From: Brevibacillus borstelensis
Lineage (GTDB): Bacteria; Bacillota; Bacilli; Brevibacillales; Brevibacillaceae
Direction: 5' to 3'
NCBI RefSeq assembly: GCF_003710865.1
Contig: NZ_RHHO01000015.1
Location: 1-64,000, forward strand
DNA: 64,000 nt
Below the pieces are notes generated by a model. That model was not told where the DNA came from and did no database searches. It was given only the letters and a program-made list of their open reading frames with translations. Position 1 is the first letter of the stretch. Each line of letters starts with the position of its first letter. Position numbers and translations under genes: made by a program. This document shows positions 50,884 to 59,160 of this stretch, piece after piece.

Positions 50884-51228
50884 TTAGCTTGTAATTTCCA
50901 GTCGATCGCCTATTTCAGTCTGCGTGTTGCGGATCGTATGGGCAGGCAGTTCGATAACATAGGCCGCCCTTTTTATAAACGGAGTATACCGCCATGGTTG
51001 CAGCTCCTCCATGAGATGGACGATCTCGCCGTGTTGATCGACAAACAGACAGTCAATGGAAAAACGCATAAACCAGGTATGGACAGCCTTGCACGGGTTT
51101 ATGATCAATGCCTGTCCCTCCGGGAGCGTGCTTCTCCCGAGCAAGCCGAGCATCCTTGTGACCGACGTGTCGGCACATTTGGCCTGCTGTGCGATCATTC
51201 TGTTTTTCGTTGCATTCCAAATCTTCAT
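50884..51228 (-). CDS. DUF192-family protein
   Basis: 114-residue protein of the DUF192 family. The core is RMLGLLGRSTLPEGQALIINPCKAVHTWFMRFSIDCLFVDQ, a small beta-barrel of unknown function, often with a signal or next to envelope genes. Here no signal peptide is seen. ATG 51228 has GGAGGGGCG. With the downstream membrane protein it forms a minus-strand pair inserted between the core and the distal part of the tad region. Confidence 0.85.
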   Translation of the reverse strand: MKIWNATKNRMIAQQAKCADTSVTRMLGLLGRSTLPEGQALIINPCKAVHTWFMRFSIDCLFVDQHGEIVHLMEELQPWRYTPFIKRAAYVIELPAHTIRNTQTEIGDRLEITS

Positions 51229-51326
51229 AAACGCCCCTCCGGGCTGGATATTTTGCCCAATCTGGCATTTGTTCTACATCATAACAATTCTGGATTTTTC
51301 TATCAAGCCCATTGAGACGAGGCGGG

Positions 51327-54191
51327 ATGACGAAAGGAAACGATTCAGACATGGCATGGAAAAAGTGGATGCGCATTCTCTTTCCGGAGCTTCAACTGCT
51401 TGACCATATACGGGAGCGAGGGTTTTCGGGGAAAAAGGCAGAGCGTCAGCAACAGCCCGAAACATCGCCATTTCGGCAGAGCGGGATGGCCGGGCAAAGC
51501 CAATCGCTAGCCTCGTCTGCGGGAAAAGAGACCTTTGGCCCTTTGGCCAGCGGAAGAGAGGCAGTGGCAGATACCGTCCGGGGGTGGAACAAGCATGCCT
51601 GGGTCCGGTCCCGGGCCGAGCTGGAGGATCTTTTCCCGGCCATCATCGAAGAGGTTAACGGGCAAATCAACCGGCAGGAGCCGTTCGTCTACGAAGTGGC
51701 GATCGCCTACAAAAAAAGCTTTTTGCTTCGGGAAAGCGGAAAAGTCCAGCACAGGCTCCTGCTGGCCGGACCCGAAGGGACGGGCAAGCTGCGAACATTA
51801 TCTTTGCTGCTCGATCAGTTTTGCCGAAAGCGGCTGTTGCCGTACGGCCACGTCACGACGGTCGATTTGGACAGATATGGTGAGCGGGAGGCACATACGC
51901 TGTTTCTCCTCGACTGTGCAAATGCCTTTCGGGACGGAATCGGGACGGTTTGCTTCAGAGGCATTGAGCGGGCTGGCCCGGAAATCGTCCAGTACGTTAC
52001 GAAGCTGTTTGCAGATGGCTTGATCCGGACTCCGGAGGGGGGACAGATAGAGGCCTCCGACTACTTCCTGGTCCTCCATGTGGACCAGCCGTCTCCCAAA
52101 AGCGAAACAGCAGGAGCCGCTGAACAAATGGAGCGAAGGACGCTGGAGAAAATGATTTCGCCAGCCGTTCCGCAAGCCCTGGTAAAAAGTCTGGATACGT
52201 GCGCGTTCACTGCTGCCCCCGGCCTTGATACTCTGGCGAAGCTGCTGGGAGAAAGGTGTCTGGCGCAAGCAGAAAGGCTCGAAGCGGATATCCGGCTGAC
52301 CCTTTCTTTTGAAGAGTCCGTTTTTCAAGAGCTCGCCAAACAGGTAGAACAGACAAAACGGTACGAGAAGGCGATTGAGGAATGGGTCACACATGTATTT
52401 ACCCCGCAATTGCTGGACTGGAGAGCGAGAGGAGTGCTTCGTTCCGATCAGGAGGCGCTGGTGGCTTTCCGGGAGGGAGAGCTCGTTCTCGTCAGCGGAG
52501 CGGTCAGCTTGCCGCTGCCGGGTTTGGCGAGAGGGCAGGAGCAGGAGCTTTCAGAAGCTTTGCTGGAGCTGGAGCAGTTGACCGGATTGGACGCCGTTAA
52601 GAAATTCGTTCGAGAATGCCTGGATGTCGTGACGGCTGAAAAAAAGCGAAGCCTGGCAGGCCAAACGAAGCTTCCCATGTCGATGCACATGGTGTTCTCA
52701 GGCAATCCGGGTACGGGAAAAACAACCGTAGCCAGGCTCGTGGCCCGCATCTGGAAAAGCATGGGGCTGCTGTCGGGCGGTCAGTTGGTCGAGGTGACCA
52801 GACAGGATCTCGTAGGCGAATATATCGGCTCCACAGCCGTCAAAACCGCAGAAAGGATAAAGGAGGCGATTGGCGGCGTGCTGTTTATTGATGAGGCATA
52901 CACACTGTCCCGGGACCCTGCCGATCTGTACGGCCGGGAAGCCATCGATACACTGGTCAAAGCGATGGAGGACCACCGGGACCAGATGATCGTTATCCTG
53001 GCCGGCTATACACGGGAGATGGACGCCTTTCTGAAAGTGAATCCCGGTCTTCGCTCCCGCTTTCCGCTGCAGATCGAATTCCCCGACTACACGCCGGAAG
53101 AGATGGCGGAGCTTCTGGAGAGAATGGTAATCGGCCGCGGGTACGAAATCCATCCCGATGCCCGTCAGCATTTGCTCGGAATGATTGAAGGCAAGCAGGT
53201 AAGGGGCCGAAGCGATACCGGAAACGGGCGTCTGGTTCGCAACCTGTTTGAGGAAGCTGTGAGGAGGCAATCAGCTCGTCTGGCCCAGTTGGAAGCGGGG
53301 GCGGAAGAGTGGAGGTGGCTGCGAGCTGAAGACTGGGGCATCGGTGATAAGGAGCGCGGTACTGCAGAGAACATAATGGCCGAGCTGGAGGAGGAACTGG
53401 CTGCCGTCGTGGGATTGGAGCCGGTCAAATACATGGTCAGGTCTTTGGCGGCACAAATCCAGATCGCACAGCGGCGGAAAGCGGCCGGAATACCCGATGC
53501 GGCGGGACAGACGCTGCACATGATTTTCCAAGGGAATCCCGGAACAGGCAAGACGACGGTGGCCCGGATCATTGCGCGGCAGTTGTATCGATTGGGCGTA
53601 ATCAAGCGGGATGAGCTGATTGAAACGGATCGCTCCGGGCTCGTCGCCGGTTATGTGGGGCAAACGGCACTCAAAACGCGGGAAGTCATCGAGCGTGCGC
53701 TGGGGGGTGTGCTCTTTATCGATGAAGCATACGCACTGGCGGGGGCCGAAGGTGACTTTGGCCGGGAAGCGATCGACACGCTGGTCAAGGCGATGGATGA
53801 TTTTCGCGACAGTCTCGTCGTCATTCTGGCAGGCTACGGCGAGGATATGACCGGGTTTTTGGCAAGCAATCCCGGCTTGCGTTCACGGTTTCCGACGATC
53901 ATTGAGTTTCCGGATTATACACCTGATGAATTGCTGCAAATCACCCGGCAATTGTTGGCGCAGCGAGGCTATGAGGCTTCTGCTGCGGCAGAGCGAGCCA
54001 TGCGGCAGCAGTTTGTTCAGACGCAAGGGGACAAGATGGCGGGGAACGGACGCTTTGCCAGGAATCTGTGTGAACGGGCAATACGCTCGCACGCCATGCG
54101 CCTGAGCCGAAACAAACACGCAACCATACAAGAGCTGACCATGTTGGAAGAATGCGATGTGGTGGAGGAGGCTATCTATGAAAGCAGCTAA
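51327..54191 (+). CDS. CbxX/SpoVK-type protein with two AAA modules and a third degenerate one
   Basis: About 954 residues. Two full CbxX-type AAA+ modules are present: Walker A GNPGTGKTT near residues 458 and 735, each followed by Walker B VLFIDEAY, GREAIDTLVKAM and VILAGY, and by arginine-finger type NPGLRSRFP. Before them, at about 148-200, is a Clp-like segment with GPEGTGK (lacking the usual threonine pair) and LFLLDC, which looks like a decayed third ATPase. The N-terminal 90 residues are Gln-rich and unstructured. Related architectures occur in EccA and SpoVK. The start could be ATG 51327 or 51351. It overlaps the next gene by 14 bases. Confidence 0.88.
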   Translation: MTKGNDSDMAWKKWMRILFPELQLLDHIRERGFSGKKAERQQQPETSPFRQSGMAGQSQSLASSAGKETFGPLASGREAVADTVRGWNKHAWVRSRAELEDLFPAIIEEVNGQINRQEPFVYEVAIAYKKSFLLRESGKVQHRLLLAGPEGTGKLRTLSLLLDQFCRKRLLPYGHVTTVDLDRYGEREAHTLFLLDCANAFRDGIGTVCFRGIERAGPEIVQYVTKLFADGLIRTPEGGQIEASDYFLVLHVDQPSPKSETAGAAEQMERRTLEKMISPAVPQALVKSLDTCAFTAAPGLDTLAKLLGERCLAQAERLEADIRLTLSFEESVFQELAKQVEQTKRYEKAIEEWVTHVFTPQLLDWRARGVLRSDQEALVAFREGELVLVSGAVSLPLPGLARGQEQELSEALLELEQLTGLDAVKKFVRECLDVVTAEKKRSLAGQTKLPMSMHMVFSGNPGTGKTTVARLVARIWKSMGLLSGGQLVEVTRQDLVGEYIGSTAVKTAERIKEAIGGVLFIDEAYTLSRDPADLYGREAIDTLVKAMEDHRDQMIVILAGYTREMDAFLKVNPGLRSRFPLQIEFPDYTPEEMAELLERMVIGRGYEIHPDARQHLLGMIEGKQVRGRSDTGNGRLVRNLFEEAVRRQSARLAQLEAGAEEWRWLRAEDWGIGDKERGTAENIMAELEEELAAVVGLEPVKYMVRSLAAQIQIAQRRKAAGIPDAAGQTLHMIFQGNPGTGKTTVARIIARQLYRLGVIKRDELIETDRSGLVAGYVGQTALKTREVIERALGGVLFIDEAYALAGAEGDFGREAIDTLVKAMDDFRDSLVVILAGYGEDMTGFLASNPGLRSRFPTIIEFPDYTPDELLQITRQLLAQRGYEASAAAERAMRQQFVQTQGDKMAGNGRFARNLCERAIRSHAMRLSRNKHATIQELTMLEECDVVEEAIYESS

Positions 54192-54615
54192 GGCGATGTT
54201 CGCGGTCTGTTTCTATCTGCTCCTGCTCCCCTGTGTACTGATCCTGGTCACCATGCCGCTGTTCTCTATCCTCGACATGATCGAGGTAGCCAATTACGAG
54301 GCTCCCCGTCTGGGGTATCCCCTGATTGTGCTGGGAGTGATCGGCGGACTGCTGTTCGCATCCGTCCGGGTGGGAGCCTTACGAACCTTGTACCGAAAAT
54401 ACCCGGTTTTGCTGCCTTTCCTGCATATCGCTTACTTTATGGCGATTGGAACATCTGCAGGTCTGGAAGTGATGAACCAGTGGGCAGACAGCTTGTTGTT
54501 TCCGAAGTGGCTGGCGATAGGAGGAGCGGTCGTGATTGTTCTGGTGACCCGGGTCTTCTTGTCTTACTGGTACTGCAAATATCCGATTAGTCTCACCGTG
54601 AGAAAGCAGGGGTGA
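54178..54615 (+). CDS. Small membrane protein of the tad cluster
   Basis: 145-residue protein with about four hydrophobic helices (about residues 6-28, 42-62, 76-95 and 105-128). No recognised family. ATG 54178 has GGAGG six bases upstream, inside the end of the AAA gene, so it is translationally coupled to it. It probably works with the AAA protein at the membrane. Confidence 0.8.
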   Translation: MKAAKAMFAVCFYLLLLPCVLILVTMPLFSILDMIEVANYEAPRLGYPLIVLGVIGGLLFASVRVGALRTLYRKYPVLLPFLHIAYFMAIGTSAGLEVMNQWADSLLFPKWLAIGGAVVIVLVTRVFLSYWYCKYPISLTVRKQG

Positions 54616-55223
54616 TGCAAGTGGAAGAGTCGCGCCGCATGTCAAGCAAGTCGGAGACGAGGGGAGATGCGCCTCGGTCATACGCTCCGGACAGCAGAAG
54701 CAAACCCGAGCCCCATGATGCGGTTCCCGGCGAAAAAGGAATCGGAAAATCATTTTTGCTGGCAACCATTTTGATTGCCGCGGCCGTCTTCTTTACGGGG
54801 GGACAACTGCCGGAGGGGGATGCCGCTCAGATCGTCAATAGCCGGGTCAGCACGTCCGTCGCAGCCGGTGAACAGTTGTTTGCCGAAGAGAATACGGCCG
54901 GTTTGGAAGCGAAGGATTTTGTCGTAGAGAGCCCTGCCGACGAAGCGGGGGAGGCAACCATGCTGATTTGGGATTTCAACGCCGAAGACGGAGATCAGAT
55001 CGAGATCCTTGTCAATGGAAAGTCGGTATACCCCGTACTTACTTTGACGAATCAGCCGGCAGCGATCAGCGTTCCCGTCCCGAGCGTAGTGACGGTAAAA
55101 GGCCTAAAAGATGCCGGAGGAGGCATTTCGTACGCTGTGAAGCTTCCTCAGTCCGGTCTTGCTTACTTTAACGCCGTTTCTGTTCAAGGTGTAAATACCT
55201 ATACGATAAACCTGAAGAATTAG
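54615..55223 (+). CDS. Bitopic membrane protein of the tad cluster
   Basis: 202-residue protein. A hydrophilic, Ser/Pro/Arg-rich N terminus (about 45 residues) precedes one helix (FLLATILIAAAVFFTGG), and the rest is external and beta-rich (TMLIWDFNAEDGDQIEILVNGKSV, PVPSVVTVKGLKDAGGGISYAV). No family recognised. The start shares TGATG with the preceding gene; GTG 54621 is an alternative. It is co-transcribed with the AAA and Big2-WG genes. Confidence 0.75.
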   Translation: MQVEESRRMSSKSETRGDAPRSYAPDSRSKPEPHDAVPGEKGIGKSFLLATILIAAAVFFTGGQLPEGDAAQIVNSRVSTSVAAGEQLFAEENTAGLEAKDFVVESPADEAGEATMLIWDFNAEDGDQIEILVNGKSVYPVLTLTNQPAAISVPVPSVVTVKGLKDAGGGISYAVKLPQSGLAYFNAVSVQGVNTYTINLKN

Positions 55224-55234
55224 GGGGTGCCACC

Positions 55235-56443
55235 ATGTCCATACAATCGAATACCGGGGAGCCTACTACCCATTACATCAAAGTCGTACCGGCTGAATTG
55301 GAGCTGCATCCCGGTCAAACCGCACAGTTGAAGGCGTACCTCGTCTGGATGGATGGACGGGAGGAGGACATTACTGAGCAAGTACGCTGGAGCACAGATC
55401 AGCCACAGATTGGCACAGTAACCAAGGCAGGTGCTGTAACTGTAGGTGTGGTCGGAAACATGGTCGTCCTGGCCCAGTATGAGGGGCAGCGGACGGAAAC
55501 GCACATCCAGGTGACGGCCGCCGCCGGACCAGTCAAAAAAAAGAAGAGCTGGGGCAATCGCAAAAGCCTGATCATCGGAGGAGCGATCGTGGCAGTCACG
55601 CTGATTATTAACGGCGTCGCACTGTCCCAGATGAGCGGCGGAAAAGGCGATTCGGCAAGTGCCCAGCCAGAACCCGCTCCGGCCAGCCAGACCTCCGAGA
55701 GCAAAGAACTGCCAGCAGAGGAGACGGAGGAGCCCAATGGGTCCAGCCCCGCAAGTGACGGAGATAGAAAAGATATGCGCTCGTCCCTGTTTGGATTTGC
55801 CAAGGAAAAGGCAGTTGCAGCCATAGAGACAGCGTCGAGTCTCAGCGGGCAGGGGAAAGAGCTGGTTCCATCTGTTCCCCCAATGCCGCAGCCAGAGCTG
55901 CCAGCGGAACAGGCGGTACAACCGCCAGCAGAAGCGGCAGCGACGCCCAGCCCGGCGGCGACAGCGGAGACTGCCGCAAAAGCCGCTCCTCCGACAGTCG
56001 CAAAAAAAGAAGCCGCCCCCAGACCGAAGAAAGAAAGCCCAAAAAAGCAAAGCAAGCCGACTCCTAGCGTACAGCCGCAACCACAACCAGCAAAGCCCAG
56101 TCAGGTTGCAGCAAAGCCCGCCCAGCCAAAGCCGCAGCCAAAAGCCGCACCAGCCCCTGTGCTTGTACCGGTCCAGCAGAACGGGAAATGGGGCTATGTC
56201 AAACAGATCAATCCGTTTGACAAGGAGCTGGCGATTGCGTATCAATTCGACCATGCGACAAGCTTTTCCGAAGGGCTCGCTGTCGTGAAAAAGGGCGGGA
56301 AGTTCGGGTACATCAACGCCGAGGGAAGCCTCGTCATCGATTGCCAGTACGAGTACGCCACGCCTTTTAAAAATGGCGTCGCCACAGTCAAACAGAACGG
56401 GAAGCTGATCCAGATCGATAAAACAGGAGCAGTCCACAAGTAA
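55235..56443 (+). CDS. Big2 domain - membrane helix - WG-repeat protein
   Basis: 402-residue protein with an unusual layout. Residues 10-95 form a bacterial Ig-like (Big2) domain (IKVVPAELELHPGQTAQLKAYLVWMDG). A basic patch and one helix follow at about 112-132 (SLIIGGAIVAVTLIINGVAL). A long Ala/Pro/Glu/Lys-rich linker spans about 140-305. The C terminus has WG repeats (NGKWGYVKQINPF, GGKFGYINAEGSLVI, NGKLIQIDKTG). Polarity is ambiguous: the Ig domain precedes the helix and may be cytoplasmic. ATG 55235 follows GGGGGTGCCACC. Confidence 0.85.
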   Translation: MSIQSNTGEPTTHYIKVVPAELELHPGQTAQLKAYLVWMDGREEDITEQVRWSTDQPQIGTVTKAGAVTVGVVGNMVVLAQYEGQRTETHIQVTAAAGPVKKKKSWGNRKSLIIGGAIVAVTLIINGVALSQMSGGKGDSASAQPEPAPASQTSESKELPAEETEEPNGSSPASDGDRKDMRSSLFGFAKEKAVAAIETASSLSGQGKELVPSVPPMPQPELPAEQAVQPPAEAAATPSPAATAETAAKAAPPTVAKKEAAPRPKKESPKKQSKPTPSVQPQPQPAKPSQVAAKPAQPKPQPKAAPAPVLVPVQQNGKWGYVKQINPFDKELAIAYQFDHATSFSEGLAVVKKGGKFGYINAEGSLVIDCQYEYATPFKNGVATVKQNGKLIQIDKTGAVHK

Positions 56444-56549
56444 ACGGAAATCCGATAATCGCATGGTATTCCCGTCCGTCAGCATCAGCACGATCACTTA
56501 CCTAGGGAAAATGTTGCCCGAAGCATTATTTGGAAAGGAGTACTGAGAA

Positions 56550-57662
56550 ATGTACAAACGTTATCTTGCCTGGATCGTTATGTTCGGTCTGTTCGTCCAA
56601 AGCTTTTTTGTCCCCGGCGCTTCTGCGGCTCCCGCATACTATGAGGATATTCAGGGGCATTGGGCCCAAAAGGAAATCGAGGAACTGAGCGCACTGAATG
56701 TTTACCGCCTCAAGTACGGGTATTTTCATCCGGACAATCCGGTTACCAGGGGCGAAGCGCTGGCTTTGCTGAACCGGGTGCTGGAAGGCATCTATGGTCC
56801 CTTGGAAACAGCCAAGCCAAATACGCATGTGGATCAACGGTTCTCTTATAAACAGGAAACGGAACAACTCCTTGCCAATATGCGCGCCATGCTAGACATA
56901 CAAACCGGATTTGTCAATTCCTTCGATCCGGGAGAAAGCATGCTGTACTACCTGCACTTATCCGAACGTGGAGGTATGAAGCAGCCACAGAAGAACAACA
57001 TCGACTGGTGGCTGTCCTCCGATTATTTGCAAAAGCCGTTGACCAGAGAAGAAGCGAGCATGATCCTGTTCCATGTCCTGGCTCCTTACAAAATGCGGGC
57101 GACAACCCTCAAGCTGGATGAAGTGAAGCCTTACTATACGGGCTACTATCTGTGGAAGCACGATCCCAAATACGAGGATACGGCATCGCCCTATGCGGCA
57201 GCGATTTCCGAATTCTATCTCTTTAACGCAGACAAAAATTTTGACCCGAAAAAACAAATGACACGAGCGCAGTTTGCCATCGTCCTGAAACGCTTGCATG
57301 ATCTTTGGAAACGCGATACGCCTCAGCAGTTCAAGGAAACGCAGCTTCGCCAGAAAAACATCGTCAACCTCTTCCTCACCGCCGCCAATCAGGCGTATGT
57401 CCAGAAGGACCCGTCGCGGATCGGGCAGTTTTTCAGCAAGGACGCCCAAGAGTCACTGGAAGAGATCGCTCCGCTCCCTCTGCATGATTACAGCGGCAGC
57501 CTGGTGGTCAGGAAAGATGACAGCAATCCGAAGCGATTGTGGGTGACAGGAAGCTATCAGCATACGCTGACAGGAAATTATCAGGTGGAATACTCTTTGG
57601 AACAGGAAGAATCAAGCCCGTATGGCTGGAAGATCGTAAGAGTAAATTACCAGCAGAAGTAG
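56550..57662 (+). CDS. SLH-domain surface protein
   Basis: 370-residue secreted protein. The signal peptide ends at ASA near residue 26. The mature part begins with an SLH module (YYEDIQGHWAQKEIEELSALNV, FHPDNPVTRGEALALLNRV), and further SLH-like repeats are around residues 130-250 (LTREEASMILFHVL, QMTRAQFAIVLKRL). A C-terminal domain (about 270-370) resembles a small SnoaL/DUF4440-like fold. SLH modules bind the secondary cell-wall polymer and anchor the protein in the S-layer region. ATG 56550 follows GGAAAGGAGTACTGAGA. It ends the tad-associated set. Confidence 0.88.
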   Translation: MYKRYLAWIVMFGLFVQSFFVPGASAAPAYYEDIQGHWAQKEIEELSALNVYRLKYGYFHPDNPVTRGEALALLNRVLEGIYGPLETAKPNTHVDQRFSYKQETEQLLANMRAMLDIQTGFVNSFDPGESMLYYLHLSERGGMKQPQKNNIDWWLSSDYLQKPLTREEASMILFHVLAPYKMRATTLKLDEVKPYYTGYYLWKHDPKYEDTASPYAAAISEFYLFNADKNFDPKKQMTRAQFAIVLKRLHDLWKRDTPQQFKETQLRQKNIVNLFLTAANQAYVQKDPSRIGQFFSKDAQESLEEIAPLPLHDYSGSLVVRKDDSNPKRLWVTGSYQHTLTGNYQVEYSLEQEESSPYGWKIVRVNYQQK

Positions 57663-57687
57663 TTGGGAATTTGTGGGGGGGATTGGG

Positions 57688-57825
57688 TCAGGCGCTGGCT
57701 TTAGCAGTTGCAGTCCAGGTGAAAAATGCAATGGCTGCACATCCAACTAAAGCGATAAACAGCGATTGACCCGTAAAGCGAGCAAAAGAAGCGGACGGCC
57801 CATTCGAGAGCTGTCCGCTTTTCAT
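57688..57825 (-). CDS. Possible 45-residue membrane peptide
   Basis: A minus-strand frame from ATG 57825 to TGA 57688-57690 gives a 45-residue product with one membrane helix (SLFIALVGCAAIAFFTW). There is no good ribosome binding site, and the frame overlaps the terminator stem at 57789-57826, so it may be a chance frame. Confidence 0.22.
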   Translation of the reverse strand: MKSGQLSNGPSASFARFTGQSLFIALVGCAAIAFFTWTATAKASA

Positions 57826-57826
57826 T
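57789..57826 (+). terminator. Terminator after the SLH gene
   Basis: AAGCGGACGGC (57789-57799) pairs with GCTGTCCGCTT (57810-57820) with one G-U pair and runs into TTC and ATTTTTC. Confidence 0.8.
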
Positions 57827-57905
57827 TTTCATCTTCTGCGGGAAACCGGGATGATTTGATCACGGGGGCAGCGAATATTCCGGAAAAGGCAAAGGAGAGG
57901 TGCAA

Positions 57906-58844
57906 ATGACAGAATCAACGGAAAGGGACTGCTTTCAAAGATTGGTTCAAAGGCTTGAACCCCAAAGCAAGCTGGTTCGCTCCTGGGAGTTGAAAGGCGG
58001 TGTCTCAGCGCAGGTGACGGCGCTTGAAATCGAGCAGCTTGACGGCAAAAGGAGAAAAGTGGTTGTGCGCCGGCACGGTGCGGCAGACATTGCACAGAAT
58101 CCCCATGTGGCGGCAGATGAATTCAAGCTGATGGAACTCCTGAAGTCTGTGGGGGTGGCCGCGCCAGTGCCATTTTTCCTGGATCAATCAGGCGAGATTT
58201 TTTCCACGCCGTACGTCGTGATTGAATACATCGAGGGAAAGACTGAGTTCACTCCTGCCGATGTGACCGACCACGTTTTCCAGCTAGCTGCGCAGCTTTC
58301 CAGGATTCACAGTGTGGACGTCTCGAAGCTGGATTTGTCCTTTTTGCCCAAACTGGAGAAGGCATGTACCGAGAAAATCGAAAAACGGCCGGCAATCACA
58401 GATGAATCGCTGGGTGAGGGACGCATTCGGGATGTTCTGGAGGCAGTTTGGCCATTTCCTTCGCGGAATCCATGCGTACTGCTTCATGGAGATTTTTGGC
58501 CAGGAAATGTAATGTGGAGGGACGGACAGCTTGCTGCAGTGATCGACTGGGAGGACGCGCAGCTCGGAGATCCGCTCGCGGATGTTGCCAACGCCAGACT
58601 GGAGATTCTGTGGGTATTCGGCATCGAGGCGATGCTTCGTTTTACCGGTCGCTATCAATCCTTGACGAAGTTCGATTTTACAGACCTGTCTTACTGGGAT
58701 CTGTTCGCAGCTTTGCGCCCGGCTTCCAAAATATCCGACTGGGGACTCGATGCGTCTACGGAACAAAAGATGCGGGAGGAGCACAGTTGGTTTGTCGCCC
58801 AGGCATTTGAAAAGATAGGGACAGGGAAGGGGAAAAAATCCTAG
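57906..58844 (+). CDS. APH-type phosphotransferase family protein
   Basis: 312-residue cytoplasmic kinase-like enzyme. The catalytic loop is LLHGDFWPGNVMW (Asp and Asn ligands), followed by the metal-binding DWEDAQLGDPLADVAN, typical of aminoglycoside phosphotransferase-like proteins. Many such chromosomal members act on sugars, choline or unknown metabolites rather than antibiotics. ATG 57906 follows AAAGGAGAGGTGCAA. The promoter of the SAM-riboswitch operon begins inside its stop region. Confidence 0.88.
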   Translation: MTESTERDCFQRLVQRLEPQSKLVRSWELKGGVSAQVTALEIEQLDGKRRKVVVRRHGAADIAQNPHVAADEFKLMELLKSVGVAAPVPFFLDQSGEIFSTPYVVIEYIEGKTEFTPADVTDHVFQLAAQLSRIHSVDVSKLDLSFLPKLEKACTEKIEKRPAITDESLGEGRIRDVLEAVWPFPSRNPCVLLHGDFWPGNVMWRDGQLAAVIDWEDAQLGDPLADVANARLEILWVFGIEAMLRFTGRYQSLTKFDFTDLSYWDLFAALRPASKISDWGLDASTEQKMREEHSWFVAQAFEKIGTGKGKKS

Positions 58845-58845
58845 T

Positions 58846-58873
58846 TGACAGGTTTGAAAGCAGCCATTATATT
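58846..58873 (+). promoter_or_regulatory. Promoter of the SAM-riboswitch operon
   Basis: TTGACA (58846-58851), 16-base spacer, TATATT (58868-58873). Confidence 0.7.
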
Positions 58874-58909
58874 CTGTATATACAAAAGGTTTTGATATGA
58901 GAATATGAA

Positions 58910-59031
58910 CTCTTATCCAGAGAAGGCTGAGGGACTGGCCCAATGAAGCCCGGCAACCTAGCGCAAAGGAACACGTTTCTTTTGAGCCAAGGTGCTAACT
59001 CCTACAGGTAGCGATACCTGACAGATGAGAG
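58910..59031 (+). promoter_or_regulatory. SAM-I riboswitch (S-box) aptamer
   Basis: The conserved S-box core is visible: CTCTTATCCAGAG closing P1, GAGGGACTGGCCCAATGAA, GCCCGGCAACC, a P3 stem (AGCGCAAAGGAAC), AAGGTGCTAACTCC, the CAGGTAGCGATACCTG hairpin and GATGAGAG returning to P1. It is followed by a terminator at 59052-59080. Binding S-adenosylmethionine should promote termination, so downstream genes are expressed when SAM is low. Confidence 0.96.
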
Positions 59032-59051
59032 GCGAAAATCCGCTGATTTAA

Positions 59052-59080
59052 GCCTCTTTCATCTGGAAAGAGGCTTTTTT
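59052..59080 (+). terminator. Riboswitch expression-platform terminator
   Basis: GCCTCTTTC (59052-59060) pairs with GAAAGAGGC (59066-59074), followed by TTTTTT. Its left arm can compete with the aptamer P1 strand. Confidence 0.93.
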
Positions 59081-59160
59081 GATGGAGCAAATGGATGTCG
59101 ATTCCGGTTCAAAACCGCAGAACAGCGTACCGTGTTACTTTAAAAAGGGGGTTTTCCGAT

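Noticed and set aside
55220-56497. 425-codon minus-strand frame opposite the Big2-WG gene
   Set aside because: Cys/Trp/Arg-rich shadow translation of a Pro/Ala-rich linker; no motifs.
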